Assembly: GCF_000502955.1 (NCBI RefSeq)
Contig: NZ_AYWO01000002.1
Location: 84,242-116,974, forward strand
Length of the DNA stretch: 32,733 nt
Source: Mesorhizobium sp. LNHC252B00
GTDB taxonomy: Bacteria; Pseudomonadota; Alphaproteobacteria; Rhizobiales; Rhizobiaceae
Direction: 5' to 3'
Position 1 is the stretch's first letter, and the number at the start of each line of letters is the position of its first letter. This document shows, in pieces, positions 25,014 to 32,733 of this stretch. Below the pieces are notes generated by a model. That model was not told the origin of the DNA. It saw only the letters and a program-made list of their open reading frames with translations, and ran no database searches. Position numbers and translations under genes: made by a program.

Positions 25014-26908
25014 CCGGCGCGCCGCATGCCGCCACGCCGCGTATCCTTCGCGCTCTCCTCGGCGAACAGCGAAGCCAGCTGCTCGGTCATGGCGCCGGCC
25101 AGTTCCTCGGCATCGACGATGGTGACGGCGCGGCGATAATAGCGCGTGACGTCGTGGCCGATGCCGATGGCCAGCAGCTCGACCGGCGAGCGCGTCTCGA
25201 TCAGCTCGATGACGGCGCGCAGATGGCGCTCGAGATAATTGCCAGGATTGACCGACAACGTCGAATCGTCGACCGGCGCGCCGTCCGAGATCATCATCAG
25301 AATCTTGCGCTGCTCCGGGCGGGCGATCAGCCGGTTGTGCGCCCACAGCAGCGCCTCGCCGTCGATGTTTTCCTTGAGCAGGCCCTCGCGCATCATCAGG
25401 CCGAGATTGCGCCGTGCCCGTCGCCATGGATGGTCGGCGGATTTGTAAATGATGTGGCGCAGATCGTTGAGCCGGCCGGGGTTCGGCGGCTTGCCGTCCT
25501 TCAGCCACTTCTCGCGCGCCTGCCCGCCCTTCCAGGCTCGGGTGGTGAAGCCGAGGATCTCGACCGAGACGCCGCAACGTTCCAGCGTGCGCGCCAATAT
25601 GTCGGCGCAGGTGGCTGCGACCGTGATCGGCCGGCCGCGCATGGAGCCCGAATTGTCGAGCACCAGCGTCACCACCGTGTCGCGGAATTTGGTGTCGCGC
25701 TCCTGCTTGAAGGACAGCGGCTGCATCGGGTCGATAACGACACGCACCAGCCGCGCCGGATCGAGGTAACCCTCTTCCAGGTCGAAATCCCAGGAGCGGT
25801 TCTGCTGCGCCATCAGCCGGCGCTGCAGCCGGTTGGCCAGGCGGCCGACGACGCCAGACAGATTGGCAAGCTGCTTGTCGAGGAAGGCGCGCAGTCGGTC
25901 GAGCTCTTCTTCTTCGCAAAGTTCCTCGGCACCGACCGTCTCATCGAAAGCGGTGGTGAAGACCTTGTAGTCGATTTCCTTCGGCAGATTGGTGAAGGGG
26001 TTGTCGTTGCGGCGCGCCTCGCCGGGCGTCTCGGCGTCCGCATCGTCATCGTCGGACAGATCGTCGGCGGTGGCATCGGACGCTTCCGTCTCGGCCGATT
26101 GCTCGTCATCGGCCGAAGCCTCGGCATCCTCGGACTGCGACTGCTCGGAGCCCGAATCCTCTTCGCCGCCCTCCTCGCTTTGCTCGTCGCCTTGCGGCTG
26201 GTTGTCGTCATTGTCCTCGGAGTCTTCCGTCTCCTGCTCGTCGCCGAGTTCCTCGGCCATTTCCATGGAGGCGAGCATCTCGCGCACGACGCGGGCGAAA
26301 GCCTGCTGGTCGCCGAGCTTGGCGGAAAGTCCCTCGAGATCCGCCTTGGCCTTTTCCTCGACCCAGGGCCGCCAGAGTTCGACCAGCCGCTGGCCGCTCT
26401 TCGGGATCGGCCGACCGGTCAGCTTCTCGCGCACCATGAGCGCAAGTGCTTCCTCGATCGGCGCGTCGGCCTTGTCCCTCACGTCGACGAGATTGGCCTT
26501 GGCGTATTTGTCTTCCAGCATCGAGCCGATATTGTCGGCGACGCCTTGCATGGCACGTGAGCCGATCGCCTCGACACGAGCCTGCTCGACAGCGTCATAG
26601 ATGGCGCGGGCCGCCTTGCCATCCGGCGCCAGCTTAGTGTGGATGCGCACATCGTGGCAGGCACGCTTCAGCGCCATCGAATCGCCGAGGCCGCGGGTGA
26701 TCGCGATGTCGGTCTTCGAAGCCTTCTTCGGCAGTTCGGGCAGGCGCGCGCGGCTGCCGGCGAGTGCCGGCCTATCCTTGGCGAAACCGACTTCAAGCTC
26801 CTTGTCGCCGGCAATGGCGCGCATGCAGACGGTGACGGCGCGCTTGAAGCTGTCGGCTTCAGACCCCGTCTTCGATTTGTTGCGCGTGTTGTCGCCCGGA
26901 CCCGCCAT
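25010..26908 (-). CDS. cobT: Aerobic cobaltochelatase subunit CobT
   Basis: The 632-residue protein is the CobT subunit of the ATP-dependent CobNST complex, which inserts cobalt into hydrogenobyrinate a,c-diamide in aerobic B12 synthesis. An N-terminal helical region is followed by a very acidic Glu/Asp/Ser segment at about residues 223-296. The C-terminal integrin-I-like (VWA) domain has the metal-binding site [12 protein letters not shown] near residue 416, plus [14 protein letters not shown]. The length agrees with known CobT. It lies 12 bases after cobS and overlaps the phytase-like gene. cobN is not in this window. The nearby cobS-cobT order is standard for rhizobia. Confidence 0.97.
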   Translation of the reverse strand: MAGPGDNTRNKSKTGSEADSFKRAVTVCMRAIAGDKELEVGFAKDRPALAGSRARLPELPKKASKTDIAITRGLGDSMALKRACHDVRIHTKLAPDGKAARAIYDAVEQARVEAIGSRAMQGVADNIGSMLEDKYAKANLVDVRDKADAPIEEALALMVREKLTGRPIPKSGQRLVELWRPWVEEKAKADLEGLSAKLGDQQAFARVVREMLASMEMAEELGDEQETEDSEDNDDNQPQGDEQSEEGGEEDSGSEQSQSEDAEASADDEQSAETEASDATADDLSDDDDADAETPGEARRNDNPFTNLPKEIDYKVFTTAFDETVGAEELCEEEELDRLRAFLDKQLANLSGVVGRLANRLQRRLMAQQNRSWDFDLEEGYLDPARLVRVVIDPMQPLSFKQERDTKFRDTVVTLVLDNSGSMRGRPITVAATCADILARTLERCGVSVEILGFTTRAWKGGQAREKWLKDGKPPNPGRLNDLRHIIYKSADHPWRRARRNLGLMMREGLLKENIDGEALLWAHNRLIARPEQRKILMMISDGAPVDDSTLSVNPGNYLERHLRAVIELIETRSPVELLAIGIGHDVTRYYRRAVTIVDAEELAGAMTEQLASLFAEESAKDTRRGGMRRAG

Positions 26909-26920
26909 CGAGACTCTGCT

Positions 26921-27907
26921 TTAGCCCAGCACCACGTTCGCGGCGCTCTCGGGCAGATCCTCCCCAAAAGCACGTTGATAGAACTCGGCCACCAACGAAC
27001 GCTCCAGCTCGTCGCATTTGTTGAGAAAGGTCAGGCGGAACGCCATGCCGATATTGCCGAAGATCTCGGCATTTTCGGCCCAGGTGATCACGGTGCGTGG
27101 GCTCATCACTGTCGACAGATCGCCATTGATGAACGCCGAGCGCGTCATGTCGGCGACGCGCACCATCTTGTTGACGATTTCCTTGCCCTTGCCGTCGCGA
27201 TAGTGCTTGGCCTTGGCCAGCACGATGGCAACCTCATTGTCGTGCGGCAGGTAGTTCAGCGTGGTGACGATCGACCAGCGGTCCATCTGCGCCTGGTTGA
27301 TCTGCTGGGTGCCGTGATAGAGGCCGGTGGTGTCGCCGAGGCCGACCGTGTTGGCGGTCGAGAACAGCCGGAACGCCGGATGCGGACGGATGACCCGGCT
27401 CTGATCGAGCAGCGTCAGCCGGCCCGACGATTCCAGCACGCGCTGGATGACGAACATCACGTCCGGACGGCCGGCGTCATATTCGTCAAAGCATAGCGCG
27501 ACATTGTGCTGGTAGGCCCAGGGTAGGATGCCGTCGCGGAATTCCGTGATCTGCAGCCCGTCCTTGACGACGATCGCGTCCTTGCCGACGAGATCGATAC
27601 GGCTGACATGGCTGTCGAGGTTCACGCGCACGCAGGGCCAGTTGAGGCGGGCGGCGACCTGTTCGATATGGGTCGACTTGCCGGTGCCGTGATAGCCCGA
27701 CACCATGACTCGGCGGTTATAGGCAAAGCCCGCCAGGATCGCCATCGTCGTGTTCTTGTCGAAGAGATAGTCCGGGTCGATGTCGGGCACATGCTCTGAT
27801 GTCACCGAATAGGCCGGCACCACCATCTTGGACTCGAAACCGAATTTCTCCTTCACCGACACCGTCGTGTCGGGCAGGTTGGCGATGTCGCGATCGACCT
27901 TGTTCAT
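26921..27907 (-). CDS. cobS: Aerobic cobaltochelatase subunit CobS
   Basis: The 328-residue protein is the AAA+ ATPase of cobaltochelatase. Walker A is [10 protein letters not shown] near residue 69, Walker B is [14 protein letters not shown], and the sensor/arginine region includes [21 protein letters not shown]. It forms hexameric rings with CobT and supplies ATP energy for cobalt insertion by CobN. The start at 27907 is chosen because [13 protein letters not shown] is the expected N-terminus and GAGAGAT lies before it; an upstream in-frame start adds 15 residues. No cobalamin riboswitch is visible upstream. Confidence 0.97.
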   Translation of the reverse strand: MNKVDRDIANLPDTTVSVKEKFGFESKMVVPAYSVTSEHVPDIDPDYLFDKNTTMAILAGFAYNRRVMVSGYHGTGKSTHIEQVAARLNWPCVRVNLDSHVSRIDLVGKDAIVVKDGLQITEFRDGILPWAYQHNVALCFDEYDAGRPDVMFVIQRVLESSGRLTLLDQSRVIRPHPAFRLFSTANTVGLGDTTGLYHGTQQINQAQMDRWSIVTTLNYLPHDNEVAIVLAKAKHYRDGKGKEIVNKMVRVADMTRSAFINGDLSTVMSPRTVITWAENAEIFGNIGMAFRLTFLNKCDELERSLVAEFYQRAFGEDLPESAANVVLG

Positions 27908-27982
27908 ATCTCTCAACGTCTCCACGGGCGAAAAGCCTGATTTCGCCGGCAATCGATTTTGTCCGGGGGCGGTCTTAGAGCC

Positions 27983-28009
27983 TTTTCCAACCTTATGAAA
28001 GTTGGAAAA
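27983..28009. repeat. Perfect 9-base inverted repeat between J-domain gene and cobS
   Basis: TTTTCCAAC (27983-27991) and GTTGGAAAA (28001-28009) flank nine bases. The hairpin lies 22 bases after the J-domain gene stop and upstream of cobS on the same strand. It has an A/T edge on both sides, so it may serve as a weak terminator or an RNA-stability element rather than a protein site. Confidence 0.6.
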
Positions 28010-28030
28010 CGACGCGAACCGTATGGTCGC

Positions 28031-28660
28031 TCAGCACAGGCCCGCCTGTTTGAGCACGCGATAGGCCTGCAGCACATCGCGGAACCGGTCTTCCGAACCT
28101 CTGTCGCCACCATTCGCATCCGGATGGTGGAGTTTCACCAGTTCCTTATAGCGCGCCTTGATTTCCTTGCCAGTCGCCTTTGTATCAAGGCCAAGCGTTT
28201 CCAGCGCCTTGGCCTCAAGCGGCTTGGCCTTGCGCTCGCGCGCCTCGCGCGGATCCTTCGGCCCCTTGAACAGGTCGAAGGGGTCGCGCATGCGATTGTA
28301 GTAGCCGGCGCGGCCGGAACGCATCTGCGCCATATCGGGCGACGACCGCGTCGAGGCACCGTTGGCGCCCATCTTCCAGGTCGGCCGATGGCCGGTCATC
28401 GCTTCCTTCTGGAAACGCGCGACCTCGGTGTCCGGCACGCCGGAGAAATAGTTGAAGCCCTTGTTGTATTCGCGCACATGGTCGAAGCAGAAGCGGAAAT
28501 ACTCGCCTTCCTTCATCCGCCCGACCGGCGCGCGATGTGTGCCCGCCTCCTTGCAGCCGTCCCACTGGCAGATCGGCGAGTGCGACTTCAGCTCCGCGTC
28601 CTTGTCGGGGCGGACGCGAATCTTCTCGAAATATTTGGGGTACGGCTTCATCTTACCCAT
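28031..28660 (-). CDS. J-domain protein with C-terminal DnaJ domain
   Basis: The 209-residue protein has its J domain at the C-terminus, about residues 150-209: ALETLGLDTKATGKEIKARYKELVKLHHPDANGGD, with the essential HPD that stimulates Hsp70 ATPase. The N-terminal 140 residues include CQWDGCKEAGTHRAPVGR and FRFCFDHVREYNKGFNYFSG, with three cysteines and two histidines that could bind a metal. A C-terminal J domain with this leader is a rhizobial/alphaproteobacterial arrangement; its client is unknown. It precedes cobS on the same strand and diverges from bolA. The start may be M1 or M4; neither has a strong ribosome binding site. Confidence 0.93.
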   Translation of the reverse strand: MGKMKPYPKYFEKIRVRPDKDAELKSHSPICQWDGCKEAGTHRAPVGRMKEGEYFRFCFDHVREYNKGFNYFSGVPDTEVARFQKEAMTGHRPTWKMGANGASTRSSPDMAQMRSGRAGYYNRMRDPFDLFKGPKDPREARERKAKPLEAKALETLGLDTKATGKEIKARYKELVKLHHPDANGGDRGSEDRFRDVLQAYRVLKQAGLC

Positions 28661-28691
28661 TTATGGGGCGTTCGCAGATGCGAAACAAGAA

Positions 28692-28720
28692 TTGACATTT
28701 TCGCGATGATCGCCCTAACC
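28692..28720 (+). promoter_or_regulatory. Candidate promoter upstream of bolA
   Basis: TTGACA at 28692-28697 is a consensus -35. CTAACC at 28715-28720, 17 bases on, is a poor -10. The 182-base gap is shared with the J-domain gene, which is transcribed the other way. Only the -35 is convincing. Confidence 0.35.
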
Positions 28721-28842
28721 GCTGAATCGCGGCATAAAACAGGCGAATGGCGGATTTTGTTGAGCGGCAGCGGCTTTTGCGCAGACCGATTCCGGTTTTT
28801 GCGGGCAGATATGCCGGCCATATGTGGTGAAGGAATACGGCG

Positions 28843-29145
28843 ATGTCCATACAGACGACCATGGAAGACAAGCTCAACAAGGCGTTTTCGCCGGACCGGC
28901 TGGTCATCATCAACGAGAGCCATCTCCATGCCGGCCACCATCACCACGGCTCCGATCATCATGGCGCCTATGACGGCACAGGAGAGACGCATTTTCGCGT
29001 GCGCGTCGTCTCATCCGCCTTTGCCGGCATGAGCCGCATCGACCGCCATCGCGCCGTCAATGAACTGCTTGCCGACGAGTTGAAGGCCGGCGTGCATGCG
29101 CTGGCGATCGAACCGGCGGCGCCCGGCGAAAAGACCCGCTGGTAG
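28843..29145 (+). CDS. bolA: BolA-family protein with His-rich loop
   Basis: The 100-residue protein is a BolA homologue, with the helix MEDKLNKAFSPDRLVIINESHLH, then GETHFRVRVVSSAFAGMSRIDRHRAVNELLADEL and the terminal ALAIEPAAPGE. BolA proteins pair with monothiol glutaredoxins around a [2Fe-2S] cluster and influence iron signalling and cell shape. Between the two conserved parts is an unusual loop, HAGHHHHGSDHHG, with seven histidines. GAAGGA lies before the start. Rhizobia carry more than one BolA, so the paralogue is not fixed. Confidence 0.93.
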   Translation: MSIQTTMEDKLNKAFSPDRLVIINESHLHAGHHHHGSDHHGAYDGTGETHFRVRVVSSAFAGMSRIDRHRAVNELLADELKAGVHALAIEPAAPGEKTRW

Positions 29146-29275
29146 CTCGGTTCCGCCGCCCGCTTTTCGCCGCGCTCAGAGCCCACCTCGAACAGAAACG
29201 GTCCGGGTTGAGATAGCGCGCTGTCCAGCAATGCGCCGAGCCGTTCGCACGTGGTCTGATCCAGTAGCTAGAGCA

Positions 29276-29372
29276 ATCCCAGGAAAAGTGCGAAGCGGTT
29301 TTCCGTCCGGCATTGCGTTAAAACAAAGAGTTAGAGCGGTTTGCCGTTTCCGTGAAACGGTAAAAAGCTCTG
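29276..29372. repeat. Dispersed 97-base repeat, copy 2
   Basis: This segment is the same length as, and clearly related to, 15195-15291. Its outer ends AGAGC and GCTCT make it partly palindromic, and it has the same CGTTTC-CGT-GAAACG hairpin. It fills most of the gap between bolA and the alpha/beta hydrolase gene, which both end toward it, so it may also work as a bidirectional terminator. Confidence 0.85.
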
Positions 29373-29387
29373 ACGCACGAGCCTCGA

Positions 29388-30194
29388 TCAGCCGACCGTC
29401 GATTTCAGGAATGCCAGCGCGGCCGCGGTCAGCGCGTCGCCGTCCTCGCCGAAATCGCGATTGATCGACATGTGCGTATAGGCGCTGCCGTCGAACAGGG
29501 TGACCTCGGTGCCGGTGGCGCGCAGGCGTTCGGCAAAAGTCTTCGAGGCTTCGCCACGGCCTGGCGCTCGCGAATAGGCGATGAAGGTCGGCGGATGCTT
29601 GCGGCCGTCGACGTAGCTGGCCGGTGAAAGTGCGGCCCATTGCGAGGGGTCGGAAAAGACCCGAGCATAGGCCCGGACCATGCCGCCATTCCTGGCGAGC
29701 GCTGCAAGATCGTAGGCACGGGTGTCATCGAGAAGCAAGGCAGCGACGTCCGGCAACCCGCCGCGCATGCCGCTCAGTGCAATCAGATGACAGCCGGCCG
29801 AATGACCCATGCCCACAATGCGCTTGGGGTCGCCGCCATGCTGGGCGATGTTGGCTCTGATATAGGCATAGGCCATTTCGACGTCACCGGCCTGGGTGGC
29901 GACATCGGCCTCAGGCAACATCCGGTAATCGATGGAGACGAAGCAGAAGCCATTGGCCAGCAGGAAAGCCGGCTTGGCGTTGACCTGGCTGCGTTTGCCG
30001 AATTGCCAGGTGCCGCCGTGGGCGAAGAACACGACCGGCAGGCCGGTTGCATCATCAGGCGCATAGATATCGAGCTTGGCTGGCCCGTAGTCGAAAGTTT
30101 TTGGCGCCGGTTGGCGCAAGCGCCACACGGCCGATGCTCCCGACGGCAGCATCGCCGCCACGGAAGCCAGAATGAAGCTTCGTCGATCGATCAT
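29388..30194 (-). CDS. Exported alpha/beta hydrolase (esterase/lipase type)
   Basis: The 268-residue protein begins with a signal-like segment (RRSFILASVAAMLPSGASA), possibly a twin-arginine type given the RR start. It has the hormone-sensitive-lipase-like oxyanion motif FFAHGGTWQFG, then the nucleophile elbow GMGHSAGCH. The histidine is probably in SAYTHMSINRDFG near the C-terminus. Family members hydrolyse short esters in the periplasm, and this one resembles arylformamidase/BD-FAE-like esterases, but the substrate is unknown. GGGAGA lies before the start at 30194, preferred over a start 15 codons upstream. Confidence 0.9.
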   Translation of the reverse strand: MIDRRSFILASVAAMLPSGASAVWRLRQPAPKTFDYGPAKLDIYAPDDATGLPVVFFAHGGTWQFGKRSQVNAKPAFLLANGFCFVSIDYRMLPEADVATQAGDVEMAYAYIRANIAQHGGDPKRIVGMGHSAGCHLIALSGMRGGLPDVAALLLDDTRAYDLAALARNGGMVRAYARVFSDPSQWAALSPASYVDGRKHPPTFIAYSRAPGRGEASKTFAERLRATGTEVTLFDGSAYTHMSINRDFGEDGDALTAAALAFLKSTVG

Positions 30195-30634
30195 CGTGGT
30201 CTCCCGACCATGTCGACCAAGAGTGCCAGCGGGCGGCACAAGCGTCCAGTTGAGTATGGCACATGGATCCGGTTCGGCGATCGACCATCGATCCGAACCG
30301 CGAATGGGCTCTCAACCTTTTTGGACGCTCATCCGCTGTAGAGGAGACCAGATCGATCAGGCTCATCGAACCCGTATCGGGCCACAGGTCACGCCACGTC
30401 AAATGCACTACGCTCACGGTTCAGTTCACGAAATCAATTTTTGTCCTTGACGCCTCAGTCGACCATCACCACCCTAAGTTGTTGGATACGCATTCCAATC
30501 ACATCGGGTGCTGTTCCGCGCCGATGCCAGGCGCACGTTCTCTCCTTCATGTGATGGGAACCACAACGCACTCCGATAGTTGAATAGATTGAGGAACCAT
30601 CCGGCAGCCAGAACGGCTTTGAGGGCGGAATATC
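30195..30634. other. 440-base intergenic region before prkA
   Basis: No convincing gene lies between the hydrolase and prkA. A short plus-strand frame at 30263-30583 has no ribosome binding site or known domain. The first part is the hydrolase promoter region; the last 80 bases hold the prkA promoter candidate and its ribosome binding site. Confidence 0.6.
30557..30581 (+). promoter_or_regulatory. Candidate EcfG-type general-stress promoter of prkA
   Basis: GGAAC at 30557-30561 and AGTT at 30578-30581, spaced by 16 bases, are close to the alphaproteobacterial EcfG consensus (GGAAC, 16-17 bases, CGTT). One base of the -10 differs. Stress-sigma control of prkA operons in other bacteria makes this sensible, but it is an inference. 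Confidence 0.4.
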
Positions 30635-32584
30635 ATGCGCGAGAATCAGTCCGACGTCTTCGACCTGTTTTCGGAGATTTATGCGAACGAGGGCCAGGAG
30701 GAAATCAGTCTCCAGCAGTACCTACTTGCCTGCCGGGAGGACAAATCGATGTATGCCTCGGCGCCTGAACGGATGGTCGAGGCAATCGGCGAGCCTAACC
30801 TGATCGACACCAGCAAGGACGAGCGACTAGGCCGCATTTTCTCGAACCGCACCGTCAAGATCTATCCATCCTTCTCCGACTTCTACGGCATGGAGGATAC
30901 GATCGAGCGCATTGCCGGATATTTCCGCTATGCCTCCCAGGGACTCGAGGAGCGCAAACAGATCCTCTACCTCCTCGGCCCTGTCGGCGGCGGCAAATCC
31001 TCTCTGGCCGAACGGCTGAAGAGACTGATGGAGGAACGCCCGATCTACACGCTGAAGGCCGGCAACCAGGTCAGTCCGGTTTTCGAATCGCCACTCGGCC
31101 TTTTCAATCCCGATCGCATGGGCGACCTGCTGGAAGATAAATACGGGATAGCCCGGCGCCGTCTAAACGGGCTCATCTCACCCTGGGCGGCCAAGCGACT
31201 TGACGAATTGTCCGGCGACATTTCGAAATTCAGCGTGGTCAAGTTGAAGCCTTCGCGGCTGCGCCAGGTCGCCATCGCCAAGACGGAGCCTGGCGACGAG
31301 AACAATCAGGATGTCTCGGCCCTGGTCGGCAAAGTCGATATCAGGCAACTGGAAAATTTCAGCCAGTCCGATCCGGACGCCTATTCATACAGTGGTGGAC
31401 TGAACCGAACCACCCAGGGCCTGCTCGAGTTCGTCGAAATGTTCAAGGCGCCCATCAAGGTCCTGCATCCGCTGCTGACCGCGACCCAGGAGGGCAGCTA
31501 CAACGGTACCGAGAATTTCGGTGCCTTCCCCTATCAAGGCATCATCGTGGCCCATTCCAACGAGTCGGAATGGCAGCAGTTCAAGAACAACAAGAACAAC
31601 GAGGCTTTCCTCGATCGCATCCTCGTGGTCAAGGTGCCGTATTGTCTGCGGATAACTGAAGAGAAACATATCTACGAAAAGCTGCTGCGGGAGAGCGAAT
31701 TGGCCAACAGTTCCTGTGCCCCCGAGGTGCTGGACATTCTCAGCCGATTTACCGTCTCGACCCGCTTGGCCAAGCACGACAATTCGCCGCTCTACACCAA
31801 GATGCGCGCCTATGACGGCGAGAACCTCAAGGAAATCGACCCCAAGGCGAAACCGGTTCAGGAATATCGCGATGCCGCCGGCGTCGACGAGGGCATGGCC
31901 GGCGTCAGCACGCGTTTTGCCTTCAAGATCCTGTCGCAGACCTTCAACTATGACACCGAGGAGGTGGCTGCCGACCCCGTACATCTCATGTACATCCTCG
32001 AGGAGGCAATCAAACGCGAACAGTTTCCGAAGGAGACGGAAGCGGACTACCTGGAATTCATCAAGTCCGAGCTGGCGGCGCGGTATGCCGAGTTTATCGG
32101 CCACGAAATCCAGAAGGCCTATCTGGAATCGTACAGCGAGTACGGCCAGAACCTTTTCGATCGCTACATCGCCTATGCCGATGCCTGGATCGAGGATCAG
32201 GACTATAAGGATCCCGACACCGGTCAAATCCTCAATCGCGAGGTTCTGGACAATGAACTGTCGCAGGTCGAAAAACCGGCCGGCATCGCCAATCCCAAGG
32301 ACTTCCGCAACGAGGTGGTGAAGTTCACATTGCGCGCCCGTGCAAGAAACCATGGCCGCAACCCGGCTTGGACAAGTTACGAAAAGCTGCGGGAAGTCAT
32401 CGAGAAGCGCATGTTCGGCCAGGTCGAAGACCTTCTGCCGGTGATCAGCTTCGGCTCCAAGCAAGATAGCGTCACTGAAAAGCGGCACAATGAATTCGTG
32501 CAGCGCATGGTCGAGCGCGGCTACACCCAGCGGCAGGTGCGTCGCCTTGTGGACTGGTACATGCGGGTGAACAGGGCGGGTTGA
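30635..32584 (+). CDS. prkA: PrkA-type serine protein kinase / AAA+ protein
   Basis: The 649-residue protein is PrkA (YeaG in E. coli). The N-terminal AAA+ domain has Walker A LGPVGGGKSS at residues 114-123, and the conserved TQEGSYNGTENFGAFPYQGIIVAHSNESEW block follows. The C-terminal third holds the kinase-like PrkA domain. It is a cytoplasmic ATPase described as a serine kinase; in E. coli it belongs to a sigma-S-controlled operon important under nitrogen and other starvation. Length fits the family (about 640). GAGGGCGGA lies just before the start. The next gene begins 18 bases after the stop, the usual prkA-yeaH order; a spoVR-like gene would be expected beyond the window. Confidence 0.97.
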   Translation: MRENQSDVFDLFSEIYANEGQEEISLQQYLLACREDKSMYASAPERMVEAIGEPNLIDTSKDERLGRIFSNRTVKIYPSFSDFYGMEDTIERIAGYFRYASQGLEERKQILYLLGPVGGGKSSLAERLKRLMEERPIYTLKAGNQVSPVFESPLGLFNPDRMGDLLEDKYGIARRRLNGLISPWAAKRLDELSGDISKFSVVKLKPSRLRQVAIAKTEPGDENNQDVSALVGKVDIRQLENFSQSDPDAYSYSGGLNRTTQGLLEFVEMFKAPIKVLHPLLTATQEGSYNGTENFGAFPYQGIIVAHSNESEWQQFKNNKNNEAFLDRILVVKVPYCLRITEEKHIYEKLLRESELANSSCAPEVLDILSRFTVSTRLAKHDNSPLYTKMRAYDGENLKEIDPKAKPVQEYRDAAGVDEGMAGVSTRFAFKILSQTFNYDTEEVAADPVHLMYILEEAIKREQFPKETEADYLEFIKSELAARYAEFIGHEIQKAYLESYSEYGQNLFDRYIAYADAWIEDQDYKDPDTGQILNREVLDNELSQVEKPAGIANPKDFRNEVVKFTLRARARNHGRNPAWTSYEKLREVIEKRMFGQVEDLLPVISFGSKQDSVTEKRHNEFVQRMVERGYTQRQVRRLVDWYMRVNRAG

Positions 32585-32602
32585 GAGAGCCCGGGTGGTT
32601 CC

Positions 32603-32733
32603 ATGCCGATCTTCATCGACCGTCGCCTGAACCCGAAGGACAAGAGCCTCGGCAATCGCCAGCGCTTTCTCAGGCGTGCGCGCGAGGAACTGAAGCGGAG
32701 CATACGCGATCAGATCCGCACCGGCAGGATCGC
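32603..32733 (+). CDS. yeaH: YeaH/YhbH-family protein (DUF444), N-terminal fragment
   Basis: The first 43 codons are present before the window ends. The sequence [20 protein letters not shown] followed by a basic helix ([15 protein letters not shown]) is the standard start of DUF444/YeaH proteins, which later contain a VWA domain. It is encoded 18 bases after prkA and works with it in the stress module. The missing part is outside the window, not deleted. Confidence 0.93.
   Translation, partial: MPIFIDRRLNPKDKSLGNRQRFLRRAREELKRSIRDQIRTGRI

Noticed and set aside
25154..26560. Long plus-strand frame of 468 codons opposite cobT
   Set aside because: It mirrors the codon pattern of cobT, including the acidic region read as hydrophobic repeats; no domain is recognisable.
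27908..28030. Cobalamin riboswitch before cobS
   Set aside because: The gap is only 123 bases and has no B12-box-like sequence; only the 9-bp inverted repeat is present.
30263..30583. Plus-strand frame of 106 codons before prkA
   Set aside because: No ribosome binding site, no domain, and its end overlaps the likely prkA promoter.
1..32733. CRISPR arrays, tRNA or rRNA genes, insertion sequences, prophage or integrase genes
   Set aside because: No regularly spaced direct repeats, no transposase or integrase motifs and no tRNA-like cloverleaf were seen on either strand by eye.

Overview
The window looks like a piece of an alphaproteobacterial chromosome of the Rhizobiales, most likely Mesorhizobium or a close relative. 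It is GC-rich. It carries the aerobic cobaltochelatase pair cobS/cobT beside a J-domain protein and bolA, the hisC-tyrC and metX-metW pairs, a SAM-II type riboswitch, DUF2125, DUF1194 and DUF3108 proteins, and intergenic palindromic repeats of the kind common in mesorhizobia. Both ends are cut. The first 27 bases are Illumina adapter joined to a truncated gene, and the last bases lie inside a yeaH-like gene. The genus call rests on gene content and recall, not on a search.

Layout. 1-2.2 kb: a LysR regulator diverges from a probable operon of an AhpD-like carboxymuconolactone decarboxylase protein, an NTF2-like protein and a truncated pyridoxamine-phosphate-oxidase-like protein. 2.3-7.5 kb: a PlsC-type acyltransferase, a LysE exporter, an aldo/keto reductase, a ChaC-type gamma-glutamylcyclotransferase, a DUF2125 protein and a PfkB sugar kinase. 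The LysE, reductase and kinase genes are each broken by one frameshift. 7.5-11.7 kb: tyrC and hisC run leftward. metX and metW run rightward behind a SAM-II aptamer and an intrinsic terminator whose arms suggest SAM-controlled attenuation. 11.7-14.3 kb: two family 2 glycosyltransferases separated by about 500 bases without a convincing gene; the first gene and the gap look less GC-rich than their surroundings. 14.3-19.4 kb: a secreted VWA protein (DUF1194), an SbmA/YddA-like ABC exporter, a methyltransferase, gloB and a DUF985 cupin. 19.4-24 kb: lysoplasmalogenase, an EamA exporter, a DUF3108 protein, rpmB, a queuosine-precursor transporter with a preQ1-I-like element over its start codon, and a spermidine-synthase-like protein. 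24-29.1 kb: a phytase-like esterase protein overlapping cobT, then cobS, a C-terminal J-domain protein and bolA. 29.3-32.7 kb: an alpha/beta hydrolase, then prkA and the start of a yeaH-like gene, with a possible general-stress promoter.

How the genes fit together. metX and metW supply the acylated homoserine for methionine synthesis and appear to be shut off by SAM. hisC and tyrC belong to histidine and aromatic amino-acid synthesis. cobS and cobT insert cobalt in aerobic B12 synthesis. The queuosine-precursor transporter probably answers to preQ1. prkA and yeaH form a known stress/starvation module. No single multi-gene novel system stands out. The best leads are the two RNA switches, the unassigned esterase-like gene coupled to cobT, the interrupted glycosyltransferase segment, and the cluster of three frameshifts near an adapter-bearing contig end.
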